From Clostridiales bacterium UBA1770 (GTDB lineage Bacteria > Bacillota > Clostridia > Oscillospirales > CAG-272): a DNA stretch of 17,555 nucleotides. A program made the position numbers and the translations under genes. Each line of letters begins with the position of its first letter. Positions within the stretch are counted from its first letter, which is position 1. The notes below the pieces were generated by a model that saw only the letters and a program-made list of their open reading frames with translations, was not told the DNA's origin and searched no databases. This document shows, in pieces, positions 7,292 to 15,398 of this stretch. The stretch lies in assembly GCA_002315325.1 (NCBI GenBank), contig DCGU01000083.1, forward strand, positions 1 to 17,555, in the 5' to 3' direction.

Positions 7292-8701
7292 ATGAATAGA
7301 TATAAAAAACTGCTGTCCAACACAATCATTTTCACAATAGGCACGTTCGGCTCCAAACTGCTCGTTTTCTTTATGCTGCCGCTGTATACCCATTGTCTTT
7401 CAACGGTGGAATACGGTACGGCCGATTTGATTACGCAGTGTGCAAACTTTTTGATTCCGTTGGCAGCACTCGGCGTGTATAAAGGCGTATTCCGGTTCAC
7501 GGCAGATGACAAATACGACAGGAAAGCCTGTTTCTCCACTGCCGTTTCGTTAATTGCCTGCGGGACGCTCGGCTTCTTATTGCTGTCACCGCTGTTGTGG
7601 TTGATTGACGCACTGCATGGGTTCGGCTGGCTGATTATTTTGTACGTGACGGCCGCCGTTTGGCATTATCTGCTGGCGTATTTCGTGCGCGGGTTGGGAA
7701 AAATGACGCTGTTTTCGGGACAGGGAATACTCAATACCGTCATCACGGTGGGACTCAACGTTGTCTTCCTTTTGGTTTTAAAAATGGGCTTGGTCGGCTA
7801 CGTGCTGTCCGTAGTTATCGGGGACGTCGTTTCAAGCATTTTTATGCTTTTCGCAGCGAAAATCGGGGAATATTATTCTTTTTCCGCATGGAACAAACAA
7901 CTGGCCCACAAACTTTTATCATACAGTTTGCCTTTGATTCCCACCGATTTGTTCTGGTGGATTACCGATTTATCCGACCGCTTTCTCGTCACGTATTATT
8001 GCGGGGAGGCCGTGAACGGCATATATGCGGTTGCCTATAAGATTCCGACACTTTTGACACTGGTTTCCGGCGTTTTTGCGGAAGCATGGCAAACGTCAGC
8101 CATTGAAGAATCAAAAGAAAAGGGAACGTATTGCTCCTTCTTTTCCGAGATATATACGGGTTTTGCCTGCGTTATGTTTTTGGCCGGCAGCGGACTGATT
8201 TGGCTGAACCGTTGGATTTGTTCCTGGCTGTACGCTCCCGATTATTATTCGGCATGGCAATCGGTTTCTTGGCTGTTGCTTGCCACCGTGTTTACGTCAC
8301 TTGTCACAATACTCGGTACTTCCTATATGGTGAACCTCAAATCCGGCCGGTCTATGCGGACTGCAGCCGTCGGTGCTGTTTCCAACGTCGTCCTGAATTT
8401 CATTTTGATTCCGCACTACGGCGCCGTCGGCGCGGCTGTTGCAACCTTTATCAGTTACGTGCTGGTCTTTGTTGCGCGCGGCATATACGTTGCCCGCAAC
8501 GGCATCAAAATCGGGGTAATGCGTACGGTTATCAATACGGGGCTGCTTGTCGGGCAGGCAATTGTGCTGACGGCGGAAGTGCCGCATTGGTTCCTTTGGG
8601 AAGCAATGTTTGTGCTTGCTGCGTTCATTATGAATTGTAAACAGCTCGTTGCGGCGGTACGCGGCGTTTTTCGTGCAATAATCTGCAAAAAAAGTGCATA
8701 A
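7292..8701 (+). CDS. Polysaccharide flippase (Wzx/PST, MOP superfamily)
   Basis: The 469-residue protein is predicted to have 12-14 membrane helices and to flip lipid-linked glycan units across the cytoplasmic membrane. Typical PST features are the N-terminal amphipathic start followed by FGSKLLVFFMLPLYTHCLS, then YSLPLIPTDLFWWITDLSDR near residue 210 and NGIYAVAYKIPTLL near residue 240, the segment most conserved in this family. I prefer ATG 7292 over ATG 7283, because AAGG at 7279-7282 is 9 nt from 7292 but abuts 7283. No glycosyltransferase or polymerase gene is nearby, so the substrate cannot be inferred. It is an orphan flippase between valS and rplS. No terminator is visible between its stop and the rplS promoter. 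Confidence 0.88.
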   Translation: MNRYKKLLSNTIIFTIGTFGSKLLVFFMLPLYTHCLSTVEYGTADLITQCANFLIPLAALGVYKGVFRFTADDKYDRKACFSTAVSLIACGTLGFLLLSPLLWLIDALHGFGWLIILYVTAAVWHYLLAYFVRGLGKMTLFSGQGILNTVITVGLNVVFLLVLKMGLVGYVLSVVIGDVVSSIFMLFAAKIGEYYSFSAWNKQLAHKLLSYSLPLIPTDLFWWITDLSDRFLVTYYCGEAVNGIYAVAYKIPTLLTLVSGVFAEAWQTSAIEESKEKGTYCSFFSEIYTGFACVMFLAGSGLIWLNRWICSWLYAPDYYSAWQSVSWLLLATVFTSLVTILGTSYMVNLKSGRSMRTAAVGAVSNVVLNFILIPHYGAVGAAVATFISYVLVFVARGIYVARNGIKIGVMRTVINTGLLVGQAIVLTAEVPHWFLWEAMFVLAAFIMNCKQLVAAVRGVFRAIICKKSA

Positions 8702-8706
8702 AATAC

Positions 8707-8735
8707 TTGCATTTTGGGAATGCTTGTGATAAAAT
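8707..8735 (+). promoter_or_regulatory. Promoter of rplS
   Basis: TTGCAT at 8707-8712 and TAAAAT at 8730-8735 are separated by 17 bp, with an extended TG at 8727-8728. It begins 5 bp after the flippase stop codon, which makes rplS independent of the flippase. Confidence 0.85.
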
Positions 8736-8741
8736 ATCACT

Positions 8742-8820
8742 CAGTGCGTATTGCGCCCGTAAGGGTGAAGTATGCCAATTTCGGGTGGTCCGCTGCTTGC
8801 TCGCATGAACACCCTTGATA
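8742..8820 (+). ncRNA. Structured 5' leader of rplS, probable ribosomal protein L19 leader
   Basis: Roughly 90 nt lie between the promoter and the rplS ribosome-binding site, without a reading frame of note. GGGTG at 8784-8788 can pair with CACCC at 8811-8815 around a GC-rich segment, and GCGCCCGTAAGGGTG precedes. Bacillota commonly carry an autoregulatory L19 leader at this position. Position and pairing fit, but I have not aligned it to that family. Confidence 0.6.
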
Positions 8821-8833
8821 TAGGAGGGCCAAA

Positions 8834-9175
8834 ATGGATTTAATTAAGGCTTTTACAGACGAGCAACTCAAAAAGGAAGTACCCGCTTTTGAAATCGGTG
8901 ACGACGTTCGCGTTTACAACCGTATCAAAGAGGGTGAAAAGGAAAGAACTCAGCTGTTCGAAGGCACCGTTATCGCAAGACACGGTTCCGGCGTTTCTGA
9001 GACTTTCACTGTACGCCGCGTTTCTTACGGTATCGGCGTAGAAAAGACTTTCCCGATCCACTCTCCCAACGTGGAGAAGGTAGAAGTAACTCGTAATGGT
9101 AAAGTTCGCCGTGCGAAGCTGTACTACCTGCGTGACCGTGTCGGTAAAGCATCCAAGGTTAAGGAAAAGATTTAA
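8834..9175 (+). CDS. rplS: 50S ribosomal protein L19
   Basis: The 113-residue protein has the normal L19 length. It binds 23S rRNA at the interface between the ribosomal subunits. It shows family-typical segments throughout: FEIGDDVRVYNRIKEGEKER at 19-38, FEGTVIARHG at 42-51, TFTVRRVSYGIGVEKTFPIH near 57-76, and a basic C-terminus with RRAKLYYLRDRVGKA. AGGAGGG stands a short distance before ATG 8834, an ideal ribosome-binding site. The gene is monocistronic here, with its own promoter, structured leader and terminator. The trmD and rimM genes that often precede rplS are absent from this side; the flippase is there instead. Codon choice is visibly more restricted than in neighbours, as expected for a highly expressed gene. 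Confidence 0.98.
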   Translation: MDLIKAFTDEQLKKEVPAFEIGDDVRVYNRIKEGEKERTQLFEGTVIARHGSGVSETFTVRRVSYGIGVEKTFPIHSPNVEKVEVTRNGKVRRAKLYYLRDRVGKASKVKEKI

Positions 9176-9185
9176 CCGAAAATTC

Positions 9186-9217
9186 GGGAGACTGTATGCA
9201 GTCTCCCTTATTTTTTT
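9186..9217 (+). terminator. Intrinsic terminator of rplS
   Basis: GGGAGACTG at 9186-9194 pairs perfectly with CAGTCTCCC at 9199-9207 around loop TATG, and TTA plus seven T residues follow. Confidence 0.93.
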
Positions 9218-9224
9218 GTAGCGT

Positions 9225-9268
9225 AAAACAACGGCGGCCCGTTCTGCGGAACGGACCGCCGTTGTTTT
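9225..9268 (-). terminator. Terminator of the ABC exporter operon (long hairpin, possibly bidirectional)
   Basis: Bases 9225-9244 pair with 9249-9268, a stem of about 20 bp with one mismatch and loop TGCG (9245-9248). The flanks are AAAA and TTTT, giving a U tail on either strand. On the minus strand it follows, and slightly overlaps, the stop codon at 9269-9267 of the second ABC gene. It stands back to back with the rplS terminator. Confidence 0.88.
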
Positions 9269-11036
9269 AATTGTTTTCAAATTGTAATTGATACAGTTTG
9301 TAATAGTGACCGTGCTGCGCCAACAATTCCTGATGCGTACCGCGCTCCAAAATTTCGCCTTTCTGCAGAACGATGATTTGGTCGGCGTGCTGAATGGTGG
9401 ATAGGCGGTGCGCCACGACCAGCATGGTACCGATGTTTTTGATTTTTTCCAAAGAGTTTTGAATCAAAACTTCAGTCTCGGTGTCAATGTTCGCGGTCGC
9501 TTCATCCAAAATCAAAATCTGCGGTTTGTGCAGTACCGTTCTGGTAAAGGAGAGCAGTTGACGCTGCCCCTGCGACATATTTTCGCCGCGTTCAATGACT
9601 TCTTCGTCATACCGTTTGGGCAGCTGTTCAATAAACGAATCGGCATTGACGTACCGACAGGCGTCTTCAATAGCCTCGTCGGTGAATGCCTCGTCGTGCA
9701 AATTGATGTTGGATTTTACGGTGCCGGAGAACAGGAAAACGTCCTGCAGCATCTGACCGATGGCACGACGCAGAGACTTGATTTTGATATGGGCAATATC
9801 AATACCGTCAATCAAAATCTGTCCGCGCTGAATTTCATAGTTGCGGACGATGAGGGACAAAATGGTGGTTTTTCCTGCACCCGTAGCCCCGACAAACGCA
9901 CACGTTTGCCGCGGCTCAATGGTAAAGGAAACGTCCTTTAAAATCCAATCTTCACCTTTGTAGGCGAACCAAACGTTTTTAAATTCAATCTTTCCCTCAA
10001 ATTTTTCAACGTCAACCGCATCCGGCAGGTCACGTACCTCGGGCGCCACGTCCAAAAGGTTAAACAGACGCTCACTTGCCGTCAGTGCTTTTTGCACGTT
10101 GTTGAATTGGTCGGCAAGTGCCTGAATCGGGTTAAAGAATTTGGACATATACAGATAGAAGGCAACGATGGCGCCGGCATCCAGCATACTTTCGATGCCG
10201 ACGTAGAAACACAATGCCAGGGAAGCGATGTAGACGAAGGAAATAAAGGGACGGTACAGGGCAAACCCCACGATGGTCATGAAACGGGAATGTCGCAGTT
10301 TTTCGTTTTTGGCATCAAACTCATCCAGCTTTCGGTTTTCCTGATTGAAAATCTGGGTAATTTTCATGCCGGAGAGGTTTTCGCTCAAAAAAGCATTCAG
10401 GTCGGATAGATTTTTTCGTTCTGCCCGGAAGGTTTTTCCGATATATTTGGAGAAAATCAGGGACGAAACGAAAACTAATACGACGGGAATCAACAAAACG
10501 AGAGACAACTTGGGGGAAAGGTAAACCATAATACCGTAAACACCCAACAGGGAAAGAAGATTACGGATGACGCTGATCAACACGTCGGTAAACAAATTGG
10601 ACATGGATTCCGTGTACGAAGTGACGCGGGTGACCAGCGCACCGACCGGCATTTCGGAAAATTGATTTTGGCTCATTTCCTCAATGTGGGTAAATACGTC
10701 CGTACGCAGCGTGTAAATGATATTTTGTCCGGCCGTTTGCAGCACAACGGATTCAAAATACAGGAATACCATGTTGACGGCGGCAATGACGAAATACAAA
10801 ACCGTCAAGATGACGATTTTCTTCATTTGAATGTAATCTGAGGTCAGATTTTCGGTAATACCTTTGACGAACAGGGGGAGTACGACGTCAAGACCGACGT
10901 TGATGAGAATCAGAACGGCAGAGAGGAGAAAACGGGGAATTTCGGGTTTGACGTAACGAAGTGCGCGGGAAAGAAGTATTTTGGCAGGGATTTTTTTATC
11001 CCCTTTTAATTTTTCCAGTTCCAATTCTTCTTCCAT
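9267..11036 (-). CDS. ABC exporter half-transporter, catalytic-Walker-B subunit (TM288/BmrD type)
   Basis: The 589-residue half-transporter has a six-helix membrane domain (about 30-330) fused to an ATPase domain (about 345-585). Walker A is GATGAGKTT at 383-391, Walker B ends in D511 with catalytic E512 (ILILDE), and the switch histidine is H543 (VVAHRLST). Its signature motif is MSQGQ at 487-491 rather than LSGGQ. That is the form seen in TM288-like subunits, whose signature completes the degenerate site of the partner. The partner gene is immediately upstream on the same strand, and its stop overlaps this ATG by one base (TAATG). This implies coupled translation and equal amounts of the two subunits. 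The substrate is probably a drug or lipid, by analogy with BmrCD and LmrCD, but this is not shown by sequence. Confidence 0.93.
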   Translation of the reverse strand: MEEELELEKLKGDKKIPAKILLSRALRYVKPEIPRFLLSAVLILINVGLDVVLPLFVKGITENLTSDYIQMKKIVILTVLYFVIAAVNMVFLYFESVVLQTAGQNIIYTLRTDVFTHIEEMSQNQFSEMPVGALVTRVTSYTESMSNLFTDVLISVIRNLLSLLGVYGIMVYLSPKLSLVLLIPVVLVFVSSLIFSKYIGKTFRAERKNLSDLNAFLSENLSGMKITQIFNQENRKLDEFDAKNEKLRHSRFMTIVGFALYRPFISFVYIASLALCFYVGIESMLDAGAIVAFYLYMSKFFNPIQALADQFNNVQKALTASERLFNLLDVAPEVRDLPDAVDVEKFEGKIEFKNVWFAYKGEDWILKDVSFTIEPRQTCAFVGATGAGKTTILSLIVRNYEIQRGQILIDGIDIAHIKIKSLRRAIGQMLQDVFLFSGTVKSNINLHDEAFTDEAIEDACRYVNADSFIEQLPKRYDEEVIERGENMSQGQRQLLSFTRTVLHKPQILILDEATANIDTETEVLIQNSLEKIKNIGTMLVVAHRLSTIQHADQIIVLQKGEILERGTHQELLAQHGHYYKLYQLQFENN

Positions 11037-12832
11037 TATCGTGCACCTCCTTCCACTTCGCTCTCCAGCTGCTGCAGATACACCATCTTTTGGTAGGTCG
11101 GAGATACGTTTTGCAGATTTTCGGGGGTGTCAAATGCCTCAACCTCGCCTTTGTTCAATACCAGTACGCGGGACATGTTCTTGACGGTGGAAACGCGGGA
11201 GGCAATCACAATCGTCGTCTTGCCGGCCCGCTTTTCGCGGATGTTATTTAAAATGGTTTCTTCCGTTTTGACGTCCACGGCGGAAACCGAGTCGTCCATC
11301 ACGAGGATGGGCGCATTGCGAATGTAAGCGCGGGCAATGGAGACGCGCTGTTTCTGACCGCCGGAAAGTGTGACGCCGCGTTCACCCGTCATGGTGTCGT
11401 ACTTGTCGGGGAACTCTTCCACGTTGCTGTCCACGTCGGCAAACTGTGCCGCCTCACGTATTTTCTCAAGAGGAAGATTTTTGTCGGAAAATGCAATATT
11501 GTTGGCAATTTTATCGGAAAACAGGAAATTATCCTGCGGAACGTAGGCAATCATATCACGTACCGACTGCACGTCGCACGACGTGATATCGGTGTCATCC
11601 AAAAATAGAGTGCCCGGCTCCAAGTTGTACAGACGGAACAGGACGTTGACCAGCGTCGTTTTGCCCGAACCGATTCGTCCGACGATACCGATTGTCTCAC
11701 CCGCTTCAATTGTCAGATTGATATCCTTCAGGTGCTGCTTGCCGGTTGTGCCGGGGTAGGCGAATGAGAAATGGTTGAACGTGATTTTTCCTTTTATATC
11801 TTTTAAAACAACGGCATTCTCCGGGTTTTGAATATCTTCCGGCTGATCCAGGAATGCCGTGATACGGCCGAGAGACGTTTTGGAACGGCTTAACATTGTG
11901 ACAAGGGACCCCAAAGCGATCAGCGGCCAAATTAAAAGATCAAAGTAACCGGTGAACGTAATCAATTCACCTGCGTTCAGCGCAATGACGTGACCGAATA
12001 CCACCGTCGGATTGCCCGTTACAAACGAGTATACGAACCAGGCACCGAAGCCGAGAATCAAAGACATCGTCGCGGCAATCAATAATTCGATGATATCGTC
12101 GAAGATAATGCTGACGCGTGCAAACGAAAGGTTGGTATCGCGGGATTTGCGCGCTTCTTTGGCAAAGGCGTGGATTTCACTTGTTTCTTTAACAAATGCT
12201 TTGATGACGCGAATACCCGTGAAGTTTTCCTGGGAAAAGTCGTAGAGTCTGTCGTTTTGCTCCTGCCGTTCCTTCCATTTAATGCCCATGTACTTTTCTA
12301 CCAGACCGCCCCAAATAATGATTAAAATCATGGGGATCAGTGCAAAAAATGTCAGTACCCAGTCCATTTTAATCATACGCACGATCACCAAAACGCCCAT
12401 GAAGAAAGCGTCAACGATCTGAACGGTACCGAAACCGGTATATTCCTCGATGGTTTCCAGGTCGGTTGTAAACCAGGACATAATGGAGCCGACCTTCGTT
12501 TCGTGAAAATAGCGTTGCGACAGGCGCTCGCTTTTTTGGAACATTTCACGCCGCAGGCCCGCCTCAATCCGTTGTGAAGCATTGAACAGGGCAAAGCGCC
12601 AAATCATACGCCCGGCAAACATGACGGCCGCAACCAACAGCAGTTTTTTACAGATGCCGTATATCGTGCCGGTATCTGTCGGGCCGTCGGCCTGCAAAAC
12701 GTTCACGATGGTTCCCAAAAACTCCGGCACGAACAACTGCACGTAGTCCAGTACGATGAGCGACGCAATACCGATGAGGAACATCCACCACAGGCGCAAA
12801 TAATATTTATTTATGTATTTGCCTAACAGCAA
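11036..12832 (-). CDS. ABC exporter half-transporter, degenerate-site subunit (TM287/BmrC type)
   Basis: The 598-residue half-transporter has a membrane domain (about 15-325) and an ATPase domain (about 345-590). Walker A is GRIGSGKTT at 385-393 and the signature is a standard LSGGQ at 489-493. The catalytic Glu after Walker B is Asp (VMDDS, D514), and the switch histidine is replaced by serine (IVIASRVST, S545). Its own ATP site is therefore predicted to be hydrolytically dead, as in TM287 and BmrC, while it supplies a good signature to the partner's active site. The start is TTG at 12832, supported by GAGGTG 7 nt upstream. ATG 12839 is out of frame and too close to that site. It is the first gene of the pair, behind a perfect promoter. 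Confidence 0.92.
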   Translation of the reverse strand: MLLGKYINKYYLRLWWMFLIGIASLIVLDYVQLFVPEFLGTIVNVLQADGPTDTGTIYGICKKLLLVAAVMFAGRMIWRFALFNASQRIEAGLRREMFQKSERLSQRYFHETKVGSIMSWFTTDLETIEEYTGFGTVQIVDAFFMGVLVIVRMIKMDWVLTFFALIPMILIIIWGGLVEKYMGIKWKERQEQNDRLYDFSQENFTGIRVIKAFVKETSEIHAFAKEARKSRDTNLSFARVSIIFDDIIELLIAATMSLILGFGAWFVYSFVTGNPTVVFGHVIALNAGELITFTGYFDLLIWPLIALGSLVTMLSRSKTSLGRITAFLDQPEDIQNPENAVVLKDIKGKITFNHFSFAYPGTTGKQHLKDINLTIEAGETIGIVGRIGSGKTTLVNVLFRLYNLEPGTLFLDDTDITSCDVQSVRDMIAYVPQDNFLFSDKIANNIAFSDKNLPLEKIREAAQFADVDSNVEEFPDKYDTMTGERGVTLSGGQKQRVSIARAYIRNAPILVMDDSVSAVDVKTEETILNNIREKRAGKTTIVIASRVSTVKNMSRVLVLNKGEVEAFDTPENLQNVSPTYQKMVYLQQLESEVEGGAR

Positions 12833-12865
12833 AAGGCATCACCTCTATAAAAATAAAATCATATC

Positions 12866-12894
12866 ATTATACATTTTTTACGTTTTATTGTCAA
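12866..12894 (-). promoter_or_regulatory. Promoter of the ABC exporter operon
   Basis: On the minus strand, perfect TTGACA at 12894-12889 and perfect TATAAT at 12871-12866 are separated by 17 bp. Such a consensus promoter suggests either strong constitutive expression or an unseen repressor. I see no convincing operator palindrome across it and no regulator gene beside it. Confidence 0.92.
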
Positions 12895-12991
12895 TCAATC
12901 GGGACGTGACAATATTGCCATGCAGACGCAACCGGCGGCACAGGTTTTTTCGGTTATTGACACCTGCACTTCGCTTGCCGGTGTCCTTTTT
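12888..12991 (+). promoter_or_regulatory. Possible attenuator-like leader or short RNA before the GNAT operon
   Basis: On the plus strand TTGTCA (12888-12893) and AATATT (12911-12916) are 17 bp apart, a weak promoter that overlaps the ABC promoter divergently. Downstream, GACACC (12959-12964) pairs with GGTGTC (12980-12985) before CTTTTT, a terminator-like hairpin. Competing pairs are ACCGGC (12931-12936) with GCCGGT (12977-12982) and, inside them, CAGGT (12941-12945) with ACCTG (12962-12966). These are mutually exclusive with the terminator. The whole 12840-13077 stretch otherwise holds no gene. Confidence 0.35.
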
Positions 12992-13031
12992 GCAAAGCGC
13001 CCGTACCATTGTGGAAAAAAAGCCGAAATAG

Positions 13032-13040
13032 TGGTATAAT
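13032..13040 (+). promoter_or_regulatory. Extended -10 promoter of the GNAT-DUF819-ligase operon
   Basis: A perfect TATAAT at 13035-13040 is preceded by TG at 13032-13033 plus one base. The -35 region is poor (TGGAAA at 17 bp). The start codon of the first gene is 37 bp downstream. Confidence 0.65.
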
Positions 13041-13077
13041 AACACGATAAGCTAACGCTGTAAAAAGGGGGATTGCT

Positions 13078-14181
13078 ATGGTCAGAAATATCCGCAAAAA
13101 TGAAATAAACGACTTTATCAATTTCGGTGACAGTCTGTATCGAAACGATGCAAACTACGTGCCGTTTATGCGCGGCGACCTGCGCAAAACCTTAAAAAAA
13201 CTGGTTTTTGAGAAAAAACGGTATGCAGCGCTTTGCAGTTTCAACGAGGCGGGGAAAATCAACGGCCGCATTCTTTTAACCGTCGGTCCCAACAAGCAGC
13301 TGCAGACGGAACGTTGCGGCTACTTCTCGCATTTTGAAATCGTCAATGACTTTTCTGTTTTTCGGGAATTGATGGACGGGGCAATCGCGTGGCTGAAGCA
13401 AAACGGTGCTGTGTATATCCTCGGCAGTTTCTTTCGGCACGATCCTGACAATCGGCGCGGTGTCTTGGTTCAGGGCTTTGCATTATCTCCCATGATTTTC
13501 ACCTCTCATAATCCGCCGTATTACGCGGCGTTGTTTGAACAATACGGTTTTTCTAAATTGACGGACGCCTTGGAATATGAGTATCGCGGAAATCAGGAAA
13601 TCGTGGAAAAAATAAAAAATACCGCCGAAAAAGCGCTGCGGGAAAACGAAATTCATATTGATCGGCTGGATATGAAGCATCTTGACCGTGAAATTGAGGA
13701 CGTTCATACGATTATGGAAATTGCTTCCACGCAGATCAACTTTGAAACGGTTTTGTCCAAAGAACAGCTTGCTAAAATCGTTCGTTCATGGAAAAGATAC
13801 ATTGATCCCGATTATGCCCTCATTGCCAGAAGAAACAGCGATAATGCACCGATCGGTTTCACGTTGTCGACCCCGGATTATTTCGAGTTGATTCGCAAAA
13901 TGAGGGGGCGGCTTGATTTACGCGGCTTGCTCATTTATCTGTTCGGCCGTAAAAAAATAACGGGGTTGCGGGCCATCCTGCAGTATATTATCCCGGAATA
14001 TCAGCATAAAGGCGTTTCCAAAGCTTTATATTGGGAAACGAAGAAAGCCGTCGATAAAAATCATATTTCTCGCGTGTCTTTGGGGACAATTATGGAAAAA
14101 AACGGCCAATCGAACGGTGCCATTGCCTCCATCGGCGGTGAACTTTCCAGAGTCTATCGTATCTATTATAAGTCCATCTAG
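13078..14181 (+). CDS. GNAT-like (acyl-CoA N-acyltransferase fold) protein, function unknown
   Basis: The 367-residue cytosolic protein resembles large GNAT-fold proteins of the YghO-like kind. The N-terminal half has GYFSHFEIVNDFSVFREL at 81-98, and HNPPYYAALFEQYGFSK at 144-160, a block I recognise from that group. The C-terminal half carries an acetyl-CoA-binding-like loop, IIPEYQHKGVSKALYWETKK (positions about 304-323), and ends in SRVYRIYYKSI, typical of the last GNAT strands. The two halves look like two GNAT-like subdomains. Substrate and donor are unknown, and catalysis is not assured from sequence alone. GGGGGA precedes ATG 13078 at a suitable distance. It is the first gene of a three-gene run, 28 bp before the DUF819 gene, so a role with the downstream acyl ligase is plausible. 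Confidence 0.75.
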   Translation: MVRNIRKNEINDFINFGDSLYRNDANYVPFMRGDLRKTLKKLVFEKKRYAALCSFNEAGKINGRILLTVGPNKQLQTERCGYFSHFEIVNDFSVFRELMDGAIAWLKQNGAVYILGSFFRHDPDNRRGVLVQGFALSPMIFTSHNPPYYAALFEQYGFSKLTDALEYEYRGNQEIVEKIKNTAEKALRENEIHIDRLDMKHLDREIEDVHTIMEIASTQINFETVLSKEQLAKIVRSWKRYIDPDYALIARRNSDNAPIGFTLSTPDYFELIRKMRGRLDLRGLLIYLFGRKKITGLRAILQYIIPEYQHKGVSKALYWETKKAVDKNHISRVSLGTIMEKNGQSNGAIASIGGELSRVYRIYYKSI

Positions 14182-14209
14182 CCCACCCGGGTTGTGAAAG
14201 GAATCTCTT

Positions 14210-15385
14210 ATGTTTTCTGTCATTGTTGAAATTCTGTTGATGTTCGGTATCCCGCTTTTGATTCTTCGTTGGCGGTCTTCCGGATTGATATCCGTAATCG
14301 GTACCGTTGGTGCCGCGTATTTGGCCGGACTGTTGTATTCACTTGCCGCAACGGTTGTATTCCCCGGGCGGGATACGTCTGTCAGTGAAATCCTTGTGTA
14401 CGTCAGTATCTCACTGGCGATTCCGCTGTTGCTGTTTTCGGGGAATATCAAAAACGTGCGGCGGCTTTCCCGCGTGACGTTGACGTCGTTTCTGCTGCTG
14501 GCGGTTTCTGTCGTTTCCGTTACCGTACTGTTATTCTTCTTTTACACGAAAAACGTGGAAGAGGGTGCCGTTCTCAGCGGCATGGCGGCGGCGCTCTATG
14601 TCGGCGGCACACCGAATCTCAATGCCGTTGCCTGTTTGTTCAAATTAAATACCGACCTTATTTTTACGGCGAATTTAGCCGATTTGCTGTTTGGCGGTAT
14701 TTTTTATATTTTTTTACTTTTTGCCGCAAAACCGCTGCTTTCCAAATTCCTGAAAAACGGACGGGAAGCGCCGCTGGCAGCGGAAGTGCCGGCGCAGACG
14801 TGTGATGCCGAAACCGTTGGTTTCTCTTTTCGGCATGCCGGTGTTCTGCGCAATTTGATGCTGTCGGTGCTGATTTTGCTGTTGTCGTTCGGTATCGGCT
14901 TGGCGGTTTGGGTAATCAGCGGCATGGCAGACGGTACGATGACGGATTACGTCATTCCCGCACTGATGCTCGGCACAACGGTGGGCGGCATCGGTTTTTC
15001 GTTTGTCGGCAAGGTGAACGCGGTTTGTGAAAACGAGCAAATGGGCAGGTATTTCGCTGCGGTCTTCAGTTATGCCATTGCGTCTATTCTCGATATCCGC
15101 CGTTTCGGCGCCCTATCTTGGCGCGTGTTCGTCGTTTATGCCGTCATTACAACGGGGGCGGTTGTTCTCCACGCGCTGCTATGCCGCATTTTCCATATCG
15201 GTGCCGACACGATGCTGATTACGGCGACGGCCGGCATCTACGGCCCGGCATTCATTCCCTCGGTCAGTAAAGCAATCGGCGCGGAGTATTTGATGACGTC
15301 CGGGTTGATTGTCGGCTCGTTTGGGTATGCCGTCGGAACGTTTATCGGTATCGGCTGCACGTATTTTTTGAAATTATTCACGTAA
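14210..15385 (+). CDS. DUF819 (YjcL-like) integral membrane protein
   Basis: The 391-residue protein has about 10-11 predicted membrane helices and no signal peptide beyond the first helix. Family hallmarks are ALYVGGTPNLNAVACLF near residue 128, an inner discontinuity after about residue 180 (a polar linker rich in Ala, Glu and Thr), and the C-terminal ATAGIYGPAFIPSVSKAIG followed by GSFGYAVGTFIGIGCTYF. DUF819 proteins are presumed transporters of unknown substrate. The repeated glycine-rich segments in the two halves look like an inverted-repeat transporter fold, but this is inference. AAAGGA lies 7 nt before ATG 14210. It sits between the GNAT-like gene and the acyl ligase, only 13 bp before the latter, so the three are very likely cotranscribed. 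Confidence 0.85.
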   Translation: MFSVIVEILLMFGIPLLILRWRSSGLISVIGTVGAAYLAGLLYSLAATVVFPGRDTSVSEILVYVSISLAIPLLLFSGNIKNVRRLSRVTLTSFLLLAVSVVSVTVLLFFFYTKNVEEGAVLSGMAAALYVGGTPNLNAVACLFKLNTDLIFTANLADLLFGGIFYIFLLFAAKPLLSKFLKNGREAPLAAEVPAQTCDAETVGFSFRHAGVLRNLMLSVLILLLSFGIGLAVWVISGMADGTMTDYVIPALMLGTTVGGIGFSFVGKVNAVCENEQMGRYFAAVFSYAIASILDIRRFGALSWRVFVVYAVITTGAVVLHALLCRIFHIGADTMLITATAGIYGPAFIPSVSKAIGAEYLMTSGLIVGSFGYAVGTFIGIGCTYFLKLFT

Positions 15386-15398
15386 GGAGGCGTCTGTC

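Noticed and set aside
12839..12839. ATG start for the first ABC subunit
   Set aside because: It is out of frame with the conserved protein and overlaps the Shine-Dalgarno site; TTG at 12832 is correctly spaced.
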